A program made the translations under genes and the position numbers. Under the pieces are notes generated by a model. The model did not search any database and had not been told where the DNA came from. It worked only from the letters and a program-made list of their open reading frames with translations. 64,000 bases of DNA from Salvelinus alpinus (lineage: Eukaryota > Chordata > Actinopteri > Salmoniformes > Salmonidae), in the NCBI RefSeq assembly GCF_045679555.1, contig NC_092098.1, positions 22,660,038 through 22,724,037 on the forward strand. The letters run 5' to 3'. Numbering within the stretch: the first letter of the stretch is position 1; each line of letters opens with the position of its first letter. This document shows positions 11,356 to 22,906 of the stretch, one piece after another.

Positions 11356-12342
11356 GTAAGCCAGATTACAGTGCCTGCCCTGAGAGGGGCTCTTAACACC
11401 AGGCGGGGTTGCGTCTTCAATGGCTCCTTATGTAGTGCGCTATTGTATTAATGCTCTTCCAGGGCTCCAGACTGCGACCATATAGTTATATTTTGTTACC
11501 CTTTGACTTGGCTTTGCAAGTTACATTTTTTGTTGGTCACACTGGTGCGAGCTGTACATTCTACCTGGTCACCTCACTCAAAACGTTATTTTTTTTGCAC
11601 ATAAAACCATTATTTGGTCTAACAGTGAAGTGCATGATTCCTGTAATGAAAGTGTCTGCCCTGCTGCTGTGCCTGGTTCACACTTTTACAATCGAGATAT
11701 ATGATATGGCTTTGAAATACGGAGCTGTGCGTCGGCCATTACGAGTGCACTAGGCCTCATTGGGTAGTAGGGTTGAACTTGGTAGGAAATTGTGTTCAAT
11801 CCATTGAACTCATTAAAACATTTATACATTTTCCCAAGTGTATAATAAGACATTTTTAGATTTTTTTATGTCACCTTTATTTAACCAGGTAGGCCAGTTG
11901 AGAACAAGTTCTCATTTACAACTGTGACCTGGCCAAGACAAAGCAAAGCAGTGCGACAAAAACAACAACACAGAGTTACACATAAACAAAGTACAGTCAA
12001 TAACACAATAGAAAAATCTATTTACAGTGTGTGCAAATGTAGTAAGATTAGGGAGGTAAGAAAATAAATAGGCCATAGTGGCGAAATCATTACAATTTAG
12101 CATGAACACTGGAGTGGTAGATGTGCAGATGATGATGTGCAAGTAGAACTACTGAGGTGCAAAAGAGCAAAAAATGGGATGAGGTAGTTGGGTGGGCTAT
12201 TTAGATGGGCTGTGTACAGGTGCAGTGATCGGTAAACTGCTCTGACAGCTGATGCTTAAAGTTAGTGAGGGAGATATAAGTCTCCAGCTTCAGTGATTTT
12301 TGCAATTTGTTCCAGTCATTGGCAGCAGAGAACTGGAAGAAA

Positions 12343-12737
12343 AGGCTTTATTACTGACACTTTTAGTGAGTTTGGTACACATCCGGTGGATAGAGAGCCG
12401 TTTATTATGTTCAACATAGGAGGGCCGAGCACAGGAAGCAGCTCTTTCAGTAGTTTAGTTGGAATAGGGTCCAGTATGCAGCTTGAAGGTTTAGAGGCCA
12501 TGATTATTTTCATCATTGTGTCAAGAGATATAGTACTAAAACACTTAATTGTCTCTTGATACTAGGTCCTGGCAGAGTTGTGCAGACTCAGGAAAGCTGA
12601 GCTTTGGAGGAATACGCAGATTTAAAGAGGAGTCTAATTTGCTTTCTAATGATCATGATCTTTTCCTCAAAGAAGTTCATGAATTTATTACTGCTGAAGT
12701 GAAAGCCATCCTAACTTGGGGAATGCTGCTTTTTTTA
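12343..12737 (-). mobile_element. Foreign LINE RT segment inside L2 copy A
   Basis: Compared with L2 copy C (63381-63567), about 190 bases of L2 sequence are replaced here by about 395 bases of another LINE. On the minus strand this segment reads an N-terminal reverse-transcriptase stretch (CILDPIPTKLLKELLPVLG) from a different family. Both flanks return to L2 text. Template switching or gene conversion is the simplest explanation. Confidence 0.6.
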
Positions 12738-13270
12738 TATGGGGCTTTGGTGACAAAACGGATGGCACTGTGATAGACTACATCCAATTTGCTGAGTAGA
12801 GTGTTGGAGGCTATTTTGTAAATGACATCGCCGAAGTCAAGGATCGGTAGGATAGTCAGTTTTACGAGAGTATGTTTAGCAGCATGAGTGAAGGAGGCTT
12901 TGTTGCGAAATAGGAAGCCGATTCTAGATTTAATTTTGGATTGGAGATGCTTAATGTGAGTCTGGAAGGAGAGTTTACAGTCTAACCAGACACCTAGGTA
13001 TTTGTAGTTGTCCACATATTCTAAGTCAGAACCATCCAGAGTAGTGATGCTAGTCGGGCGGGCGGGTGCGGGCAGCGAACGGTTGAAAAGCATGCATTTA
13101 GTTTTACTAGCATTTAAGAGCAGTTGGAGGCCACGGAAGGAGTGTTGTATGGCATTGAAGCTCGGCTGGAGGTTTGTTAACACAGTGTCCAAAGAGGTAT
13201 ACAGAATGGTGTCGTATGCATAGAGGTGGATCAGAGAATCACCAGCAGCAAGAGCAACATCATTGATATA

Positions 13271-14876
13271 CAGTGAGGGGAAAAAAGTATTTGATCCCCT
13301 GCTGATTTTGTACGTTTGCCCACTGACAAAGAAATGATCAGTCTATAATTTTAATGGTAGGTTTATTTGAACAGTGAGAGACAGAATAACAACAAAAATA
13401 TCCAGAAAAACGCATGTCAAAAATGTTATAAATTGATTTGCATTTTAATGAGGGAAATAAGTATTTGACCCCCTCTCAATCAGAAAGATTTCTGGCTCCC
13501 AGGTGTCTTTCATACAGGTAACGAGCTGAGATTAGGAGCACACTCTTAAAGGGAGTGCTCCTAATCTCAGTTTCTTACCTGTATAAAAGACACCTGTCCA
13601 CAGAAGCAATCAATCAATCAGATTCCAAACTCTCCACCATGGCCAAGACCAAAGAGCTCTCCAAGGATGTCAGAGACAAGATTGTAGATCTACACAAGGC
13701 TGGAATGGGCTACAAGACCATTGCCAAGCAGTTTGGTGATTAGGTGACAACAGTTGGTGCGATTATTCGCAAATGGAAGAAACACAAAAGAACTGTCAAA
13801 CTCCCTCGGCCTGGGGCTCCATGTAAAATCTCACCTCGTGGAGTTGCAATGATCATGAGAATGGTGAGGAATCAGCCCAGAACTACACAGGAGGATCTTG
13901 TCAATGATCTCAAGGCAGCTGGGACCATAGTCACCAAGAAAACAATTGGTAACACACTACGCCGTGAAGGACTGAAATCCTGCAGCGCCCGCAAGGTCCC
14001 CCTGCTCAAGAAAGCACATATACATGCCCGTCTGAAGTTTGCCAATGAACATCTGAATGATTCAGAGGACAACTGGGTGAACGTGTTGTGGTCAGATGAG
14101 ACCAAAATTGAGTTCTTTGGCATCAACTCAACTTGCCGTGTTTGGAGGAGGAGGAATGCTGCCTATGACCCCAAGAAACCATCCCCACCGTCAAACATGG
14201 AGGTGGAAACATTATGCTTTGGGGGTGTTTTTCTGCTAAGGGGACAGGACAACTTCACCGCATCAAAGGGACGATGGACGGGGCCATGTACCGTCAAATC
14301 TTGGGTGAAAACCTCCTTCCCTCAGCCAGGGTATTGAAAATGGGTCGTGGATGGGTATTCCAGCATGACAATGACCCAAAACACACGGCCAAGGCAACAA
14401 AGGAGTGGCTCAAGAAAAACCACATTAAGGTCCTGGAGTGGCCTAGCCAGTCTCCAGACCTTAATCCCATAGAAAATCTGTGGAGGGAGCTGAAGGTTCG
14501 AGTTGCCAAACGTCAGCCTCGAAACCTTAATGACTTGAAGAAGATCTGCAAAGAGGAGTGGGACAAAATCCCTCCTGAGATGTGTGCAAACCTGGTGGCC
14601 AACTACAAGAAACATCTGACCTCTGTGATTGCCAACAAGGGTTTTGCCACTTAGTACTAAGTCATGTTTTGCAGAGGGGTCAAATACTTATTTCCCTCAT
14701 TAAAATGCAAATCAATTTATAACATTTTTGACATGTGTTTTTCTGGATTTTTTTGTTGATATTCTGTCTCTCACTGTTCAAATAAACCTACCATTAAAAT
14801 TACAGACTGATCATTTCATTGTCAGTGGGCAAACGAACAAAATCAGCAGGGGATCAAATACTTTTTTCCCTCACTG
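13271..14876 (+). mobile_element. Complete Tc1-like transposon inside L2 copy A
   Basis: 1606 bp with terminal inverted repeats (left cagtgaggggaaaaaagtat, right the reverse complement ending ccctcactg), flanked by TA at 13269-13270 and 14877-14878. Its insertion splits the reverse transcriptase of the surrounding LINE. It belongs to the same subgroup as the intact element at 46002-47608 but has diverged and carries a broken transposase. Confidence 0.9.
13639..14654 (+). pseudogene. Tc1 transposase, one stop and one frameshift
   Basis: The start [20 protein letters not shown] is an N-terminal helix-turn-helix. A TAG stop interrupts at 13741-13743, and a two-base loss near 14180 (in the stretch for DPKK..PSPPS) shifts the frame. 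The DDE triad is still legible: first Asp in SDETKIEF, second in HDNDPKH, Glu in NPIENLW, with DD34E-type spacing. The rest reads to a TAG at 14652. The 46370-47392 copy is the intact relative. Confidence 0.9.
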
Positions 14877-17520
14877 TATACAGAGAAAAGAGTCGGCTCG
14901 AGAATTGAACCCTGTGGCACCCCCATAGAGACTGCCAGAGGTCCGGACAACAGGCCCTCCGATTTGACACACTGAACTCTATCTGAGAAGTAGTTGGTGA
15001 ACCAGGCAAGGCAGTCATTTGAGAAACCAAGGCTGTTGAGTCTGCCGATAAGAATGCGGTGATTGACAGAGTCGAAATCCTTAGCCATGTCGATGAAGAC
15101 TGCTGCGCAGTACTGTCTTTTATTGATGGCGGTTATGATATCTTTTAGGACCTTGGGCGTGGCTGAGGTGCAACCATGATCAATTGGAAACCAGATTGCA
15201 TAGTGGAGAAGGTACGGTGGGATTTGAAATGGTTGATAATCTGTTTGTTAACTTGGCTTTCGAAGAAAGGCAGGGCAGGATAGATATAGGTCTGTAACAG
15301 TTTGGGTCTAGAGTGTCTCCCTTTTTGAAGAGGGGATGACAGCGGCAGCTTTCCAATCTTTAGGGATCTCAGACGAGACGAAAGAGAGTTTGAACAGGCT
15401 AGTAATATGGGTTGCAACAATTTCGGCGGATAATTTTAGAAAGAAAGGGTACAGATTGTCTAGCCTAGCTGATTTGTAGGGGTACAGATTTTGCAGCTCT
15501 TTCAGAACATCAGCTATCTGGATTTGTGTGAAGGAGAAGTGTAGAGGGGGGGGTGCTTGGGCAAGTTGCTACGGGGGGTGCAGTGCTGTTGGTAGGGGTA
15601 GCCAGGTGGAAAGCATGGTCGGCCGTAGAGAAATGCTTATTGACATTTTCGATTATCGTAGATTTATCGGTAGTGACAGTGTTTCCTAGCCTCAGTGCAG
15701 TGGGCAGCTGGGAGAGGGTGCTCTTATTCTCCATGTACTTTAGTGTCCCAAACCTTTTTGGAATTTGTGCTACAGGAAGCAAATTTATGTTTGAAAGAGC
15801 TAGCCTTTTCTTTCCTAACTAACTGTGTGTATATTGGTTCCTAACTTCCCCGAAAAGGGGAAGCATATCGCGGGGGCTATTCAATGCTAATGCTGTACGC
15901 TACAGGATGTTTTTGTGCTGGTCAAGGGCAGTCAAGTCTGGAGTGAACCAAGGGCTATATTTGTTCTTAGTTCTACATTTTTTGTATGGGGCATGCTTAT
16001 TTAAGATGGTGAGGAAAGCACTTTTTAAAGAATAACTAGGCATCCTCTTGTGACGGGATGAGGTCAATATCCTTCCAGGATACCCGGGCCAGGTTGATTA
16101 GAAAGGGCTGCTCGCTGAAGTGTTTTAGGGAGCGTTTTACAGTGTTGAGGGGTGGTCGTTTGACGCGGACCAATTACGGACGCAGGCAATGAGGCAGTGA
16201 TCGCTGAGATCCTGGTTGAAGACAGCAGAGGTGTATTTAGAGGGCAGGGTGGTCAGGATGATATCTATGAGGGTGCCCGTGTTTACGGATGTAGAGTTGT
16301 ACCTGGTAGGTTCCTTGATAATTTGTGTGAGATTGAGGGCATCTAACTTAGATTGTAGGACGGCCGGGATGTTAAGCATATCCCAGTTTAGGTCACCTAA
16401 CAGTTAGATCTCTGAAGATAGATGGGGGCAATCAATTCACATATGGTGTCTAGGGCACAGCGGAGGGCTGAGGAGGGTCTATAACAAGCGGCAACAGTGA
16501 GAGACTTATTTCTGGAAAGGTGGATTTTTAAAAGTAGGAGCTGGAGGATCTGTTTGGGCACAGACCTGGATAGCATGACAGAACTCTGCAGAACATCTCT
16601 GCAGTAGATTGCAACTCTGCTCCCTTTGGCAGTTCTATCTTGGCGGAAAATTTTGTAGTTGGGGATGGAAATTTCTTTTGGTGACTTCCTAAGCCAGGAT
16701 TGAGACACGGCTAGGACATCAGGGTTGGCGGAGTGTGCTAAAGCAGTGAATAAATCAAGCTGGGGGAGGAGGCTTCTGACATTAACATGCATGAAACCAA
16801 GGCGTTTATGGTTACAGAAGTCAACAAATGATAGCGCCTGGGGAATAGGAATGGTACTGGGGGCTAAAGAGCCTTGGTTAACCTCTACATCACCAGAGAC
16901 AGAGGAGGAGTAGGATAAGGGTACGGCTAAAGGCTATAAAAACTGGTCGTCTAGTGCGTTGGAAGTAGAGAATAAAAGGAGCAGATTTCTGAGCGTGATA
17001 GAATAGATTCAGGGCATAATGTACAGACCAGGGTATGGTAGGATGTGAGTACAGTTGAGGTAAACCTATGCATTGAGTGACGATGAGAGAGGATTCGTAT
17101 CTGGGGGCACCAGTTAAGCCAGGTGAGGTCTCCGTATGTGTGGGGGGTGGGACAAAAGAGCTATCTAAGGCATGTGGAGCGGGATTGAGGGCTCTTCAGT
17201 GAAATAAAACAATAAGAACTAGCCTAGACAGCAATAGACAAGGCATTTTGACAGAGAGAAGTATAAAGCAATCACAGGTGTTGATCGGGAGAGCTAAGAC
17301 AACAACGGGTAAATGGCGATGAATGGGCAGAACGGGTCAGTTAGGTACATACAGGACCTGAGTTCGAGGCTGGGGCCGACAGATAAACAAAATTAGGTAC
17401 CGTGTTATTGAAACAGGCCGGGGGGGCATCAGCTGTGTAGCCGAGTGATCAAAGGGTCCAATGAGCATTTAACGGGAGCCGTTCGGTAGTCACTACTACG
17501 CTAGGCGAGCGGGAGACATG

Positions 17521-18104
17521 ACATTAACAGAATGCATCAGTGATTCGTATTTCCTGCAACTTTCTAAATATGCAACGACACAGGAATGCCCCTGTCTCGT
17601 GTGTGTCTGTGTGTTCTGCGCATATGTCTACCACTGTTGCAGTTGATAACCGTCTTCTGGTAGATGGAGAAAGGCTTTCCCAAAAACCTTCTAATTTACT
17701 AGAAAGTAGTTTATGCCTGATTATTTGCATCAATCCATTGGATATTTGTTTAGCAAGCTCTACCATCACATGTGCACTACAAAACACTGGTTAACAACAG
17801 CCCATTGCTAGTTGCCACTTGAATTAAAGGGTAATGACACTCCAAAATCAAAATGTCTTATATTTTTTCCCCAGACCTAATAAAGGGTCTCCAGATATGG
17901 TTTTTAAACATTGTTGTGAACTTAAAACATCACGTTGTGTTGTTTTTCTACAAAAAAGGGAGATAAAAATCCTGGAACAAAACCAAGTAAGTTTAGTTTG
18001 GAATAAAACTAAACAGATTTTGGCCAAAAATTGAACCATTTTTATGGGGCCCTAGAGTACCCACTTCATGAGGTGGTGAATTAGTGCCAATTTAATTAGG
18101 CCTA
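17521..18104. other. Unassigned intronic DNA
   Basis: Lies between L2 copy A and the split Tc1, within the get1 intron. No gene or repeat terminus recognised. Confidence 0.35.
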
Positions 18105-18565
18105 CAGTACCTGTCAAAAGTTTGGACACGCATACTAATTCCAGGGTTTTTCTTTATTTTTACTATTTTCTACATTGTAGAATAATAGTGAAGACATCAA
18201 AACAATGAAATAACACATACAGTATATACATGTAGTAACCAAAAAAGTGTTAAACAAATCAAAATATATTTTATATTTGAGATTCTTGATGACAGCTTTG
18301 CACACTTTTGGCATTCTCTCAACCAGCATTTAAAATTAACAGGTGTGCCTTATTAAAAGTTAATTTGTGGAATGTATTTCCTTTTGAGCCAATCAGTTGT
18401 GTTGTGACAAAGTAGGGGTGGTATACAGAACATAGCCCTATTTGGTAAAAGACCAAGTCCATATTATGGCAAGAACAGCTCAAAGCATGAAGGTTAGTCA
18501 ATCTGAAAAATGTTAAGAACTTTGAAAGTTTCTTTAAGTGCAGTCACAAAAGCCATCAAGCACTA
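18105..18565 (+). mobile_element. Tc1-like element, left part (split by LINE)
   Basis: The left end follows TA at 18103-18104 and reads cagtacctgtcaaaagtttg, a common salmonid Tc1 terminus. A transposase start (atggcaagaacagctcaaa, near 18467) and about 90 coding bases follow before a LINE interrupts after catcaagcacta. The same coding text resumes at 21670 (tgatgaaacttgctctcatg). A second copy of this family lies at 47863-49106. Confidence 0.8.
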
Positions 18566-21500
18566 GGATGGGAAGATGGCACCGATAGAGATGGCAGCTT
18601 CACTTCTAGTTCTTAGGAAACTGTGCAGTATTTCGTTTTTTAATGTATTATTTCTTACATTGTTAGCCCAGAAAACCTGAAGTGTTATTACATACAGCCA
18701 GGAAGAAATATTGGATATCAGAGAGATGTCAACTTACCAGCTAATGTCCAGTCCTTAGTTAACAAAGCCGACGAAATCAGGGCAAGAGTTGCTTTCCAAA
18801 GAGATATCCGGGATTGTAACATACTCTGTTTCACGGAAACATGGCTAGCTTGGGACATGCTGTCAGAGTGAGTACAGCCAACGGGATTTTCAGTGCATCG
18901 CGCCGACAGGAATAAACATCTCTCCGGTAAGAAGGGCGGGGGTGTATATTTCATGATTAACGACTCATGGTGTAATTGTAACAATATACAGGAACTCAAG
19001 TCCTTTTGTTCACCTGACCTAGAATTCCTCACAATCAAATGCCGACCATATTATCTCCAAAGAGAACTCTCCTCCGTTATTGTCACATCGGTGTGTATCG
19101 CCCCACAAGCTGATACCAAGACGGCCATCAAGGAACTTCACTGGACTTTATGCAAACTGGAAACCATATATCCTGAGGCTGCATTTGTTGTAGATTGGGG
19201 ATTTTAACAAAGCTAATTTGAGAACAAGGCTTCCTAATTTCTATCAGCATATTGATTGCCATACACGAGCGAGCAACACGCTCAGCCATTGCTACTCTAA
19301 CTTCCGCAATGCATACAAGGCACTCCCCCGCCGTCCTTTTGGCATATCTGACCATGACTCCATCTTATTACTCCCCTCCCATAGGCAGAAACTAAAACAG
19401 GAAGCGCCCGAGTTTAGGTCTATCCAACACTGGTCTGACCAATTGGATTCCACGCTTCAAGATTGCTTCGATCACATGGACTGGGGTATGTTCCGGTTAG
19501 CCTCAGAGAACAACATTGACGTATATGCTGACTCGGTGAACGAATTTATAAGGAAGTGTATAGGAGATGTTGTACCCACTGTGACTATTAAAACCTTCCC
19601 TAACCAGAAACCATGGATTAATGGCAGCATTCGCACAAAACTGAAAGCATGTACCACCACATTTAATCATGGCAAGGCAACTGGCAATATGGCCGAATAC
19701 AAACAGTGTAGTTATTCCCTCCGTAAGGCAATCAAACAAGCAAAGTGTCAGTATAGAGACAAGGTGGAGTCGCAATTCAATGGCTCAAACACGAGACCTG
19801 TGTGGCAGGGTCTACAGACAATCACGAATTACAAAAAGAAAACCAGCCTCGTCACGGACATCGACGTCTTTCTTCCAGACAAATTAAACCACTTCTTTGA
19901 GGACAATACAGTGACACCGATACGGCCCGCTACCAAAGACTGTGGGCTCTCCTCCTCCGTGGCCGACATGAGTAAAACATTTGGACGTGGTAACCCTTGC
20001 AAGGCTGCCAGCCCAGAGGGCATCCCTAGCCGCATCCTCAGAGCATGCCCAGACCAGCTGGCTGGTGTGTTTACGGACATATTCAATCAATCCCTATCCC
20101 AGTCTGCTGTCCCCACATGCTTCAAGATGGCCACCATTGTTCCTGTTCCCAAGAAAGCCAAGGTAACTGAACTAAATGACTATCGCCCTGTAGAACTCAC
20201 TTCCGTCATCATGAAGTGCTTTGATAGACTAGTCAAGGACCATATCACCTCCACCCTACCTGACACCCTAGACCCACTTCAATTTGCTTACCGCCCCAAT
20301 AGGTCCACAGACAATGCAATCGCCATCACACTGCACAATCTCATCTGGACAAGAGCAATACCTATGTAAGAATGCTGTTCATTGACTACAGCTCAGCATT
20401 CAACACCATAATACCCTCCAAACTCATCATTAAGCTTGAGTCCCTGGGTCTTGACCCCCTCCCTGTGCAACTGTCTCCTGTACTTTCTGACCGGCCACCC
20501 CCAGGTGGTGAAGGTAGGAAACAACATCTCCACTCCGCTGATCTTCAACACTGGGGTCCCACAAGGGTGTGTTCTCAGCCCCCTCCTGTACTCCCTGTTC
20601 ACCCACGACTGCATGGCCATGCATGCCTCCAACTCAATCATCAAGTTTGCAGATGACACAACAGTGGTAGGCTTGATTACCAACAACGACGAGACAGACT
20701 ACAGGGAGGAGGTGAGGACACTCAGAGTGTGGTGTCAGGAAAATAACCTCTCACTCAATGTCACCAAAACAAAAGAGATGATCGTGGACTTCACAAAACA
20801 GCAGAGGGAGCACCCCCCCCCCATCCACATCGACGGGACAGCAGTGGAGAAGGCTGACAGTTTGAAGTTCCTCGGTGTACACCGACAAACTGAAATGGTC
20901 CAAGCCCGAAGACAGTGTGGTGAAGAAGGCACAACCGCACCTCTTCAACCTCAGGAGGCTGAAAAAATGTGGCTTGTCACCAAAATCCCTCACTAACTTT
21001 TACAGGTGCACAATCGAACGCATCCTGTCGGGCTGTATCCCTGCCTGGTACGGCAACTGCACCGCCCACAACCGCAGGGTTCTCCAGAAGGTGGTGCAGT
21101 CTGCACAACGCATCACTGGGGGCAAACTACCTGCCCTCCAGGACACCTAGAACACCCGATGTTACAGGAAGGCAAAAAAGATCATCAAGGACAAAAACCA
21201 CACGAGCCACTGCCTGTTCACCTCACCACCATCCAGAAGGTGAGGTCAGTACAGGTGCATCAAAGCTGGGACAATCTCAAGGCCAGATTGATAAACAGCC
21301 ATCACTAGCACAGAGAGGCAGCTGCCTACATACAGACTTGATATAATTGGCCACTTTAATAAATGGATCAATAGTCACTTTAATAATGCTACTTTAAGAA
21401 TGTTTACATATCTTGCATTACTTCTCATATGTATATACTGTATCACACACTATCTATTGAATCTTACCCGCTCTGTCACTGCTCATCCATATATTTTATA

Positions 21501-21669
21501 TATTCTTATTTCTTTACTAGATTGTGTGTATTAGGTTTTGTTGTGGAATTGTTAGATATTACCTGTTAGATACTGCTGCACTGTCGGATTTAGAAGCCTA
21601 AGCATTTCGCTACACTCGCAATAACATCTGCTAACCATGTATATGTGACCAATAAAATGTGATTTGATT
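18566..21669 (+). mobile_element. Rex1/L2-type LINE with TGATT tail, inserted in Tc1
   Basis: Non-LTR retrotransposon of 3.1 kb on the plus strand. It begins ggatgggaagatggcacc and ends aataaaatgtgatttgattt, the 3' terminal repeat of this family. It encodes an endonuclease and a reverse transcriptase in several frames. Its insertion splits a Tc1 transposase. Related copies: 41224-42101 and 49107-51088 (minus) and 54058-55791 (plus). Confidence 0.85.
18718..21150 (+). pseudogene. LINE endonuclease-reverse transcriptase, frameshifted
   Basis: Endonuclease remnants occur at 18718-19207 (HLSGKKGGGVYFMIN). A long open frame at 19218-20369 (383 residues) covers the end of the endonuclease (SDHDSILLLP), the linker and the start of the RT ([34 protein letters not shown]). 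The frame shifts near 20340-20380. RT palm continues at 20372-20996 with [23 protein letters not shown] and an intact FADD motif, and the C-terminal part ends near 21150 in yet another frame. The catalytic motif survives, but at least three shifts make this copy inactive. Confidence 0.85.
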
Positions 21670-21750
21670 TGATGAAACTTGCTCTCATGAGGACCGCTAC
21701 AGGAAAAGACCCAGAGTTTCCTCTGCTGCAGATGATAAGTTCATTAGAGT
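21670..21750 (+). mobile_element. Tc1-like element, resumed part
   Basis: Transposase coding text continues from the left part at 18565 (gaggaccgctacaggaaaag, then ctgctgcagatgataagttc) and fades after 21750. The 3' half and right terminus of the element are missing. Together with 18105-18565 it proves that the LINE landed inside a pre-existing Tc1. Confidence 0.75.
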
Positions 21751-22122
21751 GAAGATGAAGGCAAATTGAAAATAAAAAACATCTGAATCTTCTGGTGCCC
21801 TAATTTTGACTTTCAAATCTAAAGAATTATAGCCTATTTGTTAACCTAACAATCATGACAATCACTGGATTAGGTTGCATATCAAAATATTTTTGTTGGG
21901 TTGCGACCAAATCATGGTCTAGTGCCACCAACTGAAAAAGTTAGTGCCACCAGGGGAAACTGGTTGTCTGGAGCGCTGTATTCAATCCATTCAACTCAAT
22001 GTCTGTTTTGTTTTAACAGTCTGACTAGAACCGAGCAAGGATTTTAGCTTCATAGGTGGAGGTTTACATGGGCTCAATGAGAACAGAATTAATACCAGTT
22101 CCCCAAGCTTTAAAGTCATATA
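21751..22122. other. Unassigned intronic DNA
   Basis: AT-rich; nothing recognised between the Tc1 remnant and the next MITE. Confidence 0.35.
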
Positions 22123-22641
22123 CACTGAGTATACAAAACATTTTAAGAACACCTTCCTAATATTGAGTGCCCCCCCCCCCCCCACTCTACAAGGTGTCGA
22201 AAGCGTTCCACAGGGATGCTGGCCCATGTTAACGCCAATGCTTCCCACAGTTGTGTCAAGTTGGCTGAATGTCCTTTTGGGTGGTGGACCATTCTTGATA
22301 CACACAGGAAACTGTTGAATGTGAAAAACCCAGCAGTGTTGCAGTTCCTGACACAAACCGGTGGGCCTGTCAGCTACTACCATACCCCGTTCAAAGGCAC
22401 TTAAATATTTTGTCTTGCAAATTCACCCTCTGAATGGCACACATACACAATCCAAGGCTTTAAAATCATTCTTTAACCTGTATCCTCCCCTTCATCTACA
22501 ATGATTGAAGTGGATTTAGCAAGTGACATCAATAAGAGATCATAGCTTTCACCTGGATTCACCTGGTCAATCTACAGGGGTCTGAATACTTTCCGAATGC
22601 ACTGTATGTCATGGAAATGTTCTTGTTTTGTACACTCAGTG
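22123..22641. mobile_element. Tc1-type MITE with nested terminal remnant
   Basis: The ends are inverted copies of cactgagtgtacaaaacat (left near 22123, right tacactcagtg ending 22641), flanked by TA. The interior is a familiar non-coding salmonid repeat (tctacaaggtgtcgaaagcg). A run of 14 C's lies near 22171. A 30-bp fragment of a different Tc1 terminus sits inside at 22575-22604 between two TA dinucleotides. Confidence 0.75.
22575..22604 (-). mobile_element. 30-bp solo Tc1 terminus inside MITE
   Basis: Thirty bases match the terminus of the Tc1 family seen at 8533 and 38907 (ctgaatactttccgaatgca), with TA on each side (22573-22574 and 22605-22606). The flanking MITE text is continuous without it. 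It looks like an insertion almost wholly deleted afterwards. Confidence 0.7.
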
Positions 22642-22906
22642 TATTTTGGAGAGAACTTTTCCTCAGCTCTGTTTAAACCCTAAAGTCTCGGTTTCTCTGA
22701 GAACAGTAATACCTACGGATAAGTCCCTGCCTGTAAATTTGTCATATTTTCATGGTTTGCATTTTTTAGCTTGATCTGTGACTTTCAGAATCTTGAATGC
22801 TTACGTTTAGAAATCAGGTTAGATGACATGGATCTGGTCTCTGGGACTGTATCTAACTGGTAGTATAATGATTCTTCATTAACCAGCTCTTGTGCCTGTG
22901 TTTCAG

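Larger units (their letters stand above)
12677..16792 (-). pseudogene. LINE copy A endonuclease-reverse transcriptase, broken
   Basis: Read on the minus strand: endonuclease N-terminus at 16397-16792 (MHVNVRSLLPQLD, then a segment with YKIFRQDRTAKG), further endonuclease at 16137-16379 (SDHCLIACVRNW), linker pieces at 15145-15782, RT palm at 14877-15088 (SVNHRILIGRLNSLGFSND, then MGVPQGSILEP), and, after the Tc1, the RT C-terminal half at 12738-13270. The catalytic aspartate motif, normally (F/Y)xDD, reads YAYD here, so one metal-binding Asp is lost. Several frameshifts and stops. Domain order is that of CR1/L2-group LINEs. Confidence 0.8.
11862..17520 (-). mobile_element. L2-clade LINE (RSg-1-like), copy A, 5'-truncated
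   Basis: The minus-strand non-LTR retrotransposon ends 3' at about 11862 in tttatttaaccaggtaggcc, a tail related to that of salmonid HpaI SINEs. Its coding region holds an AP endonuclease and a reverse transcriptase in broken frames (12677-16792). A Tc1 is inserted at 13271-14876, and a foreign LINE fragment replaces part of it at about 12343-12737. The 5' end is cut at about 17520; copy B (42102-47862) shows the missing upstream part. It is not functional. Confidence 0.8.
11356..22906 (+). other. get1: get1 last intron, about 11.5 kb, transposon-filled
   Basis: The intron runs from GTAAGC at 11356 to tttcag at 22906. Most of its length is an L2 LINE carrying a Tc1 (11862-17520), a Tc1 interrupted by a Rex1/L2-type LINE (18105-21750) and a MITE (22123-22641). 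These are annotated separately. The unexplained parts are 11356-11861, 17521-18104, 21751-22122 and 22642-22906, in which I recognise nothing. Confidence 0.7.

Noticed and set aside
13271-14876. Tc1 insertions at the same LINE position in copies A and B
   Set aside because: The junctions fall at different RT codons (after the QGSIL region in A, within YKYL-GV in B), so these are independent insertions.
19218-20369. 383-residue open frame as a possible host gene
   Set aside because: It contains endonuclease and reverse-transcriptase motifs of a LINE and lies between that LINE's ends.
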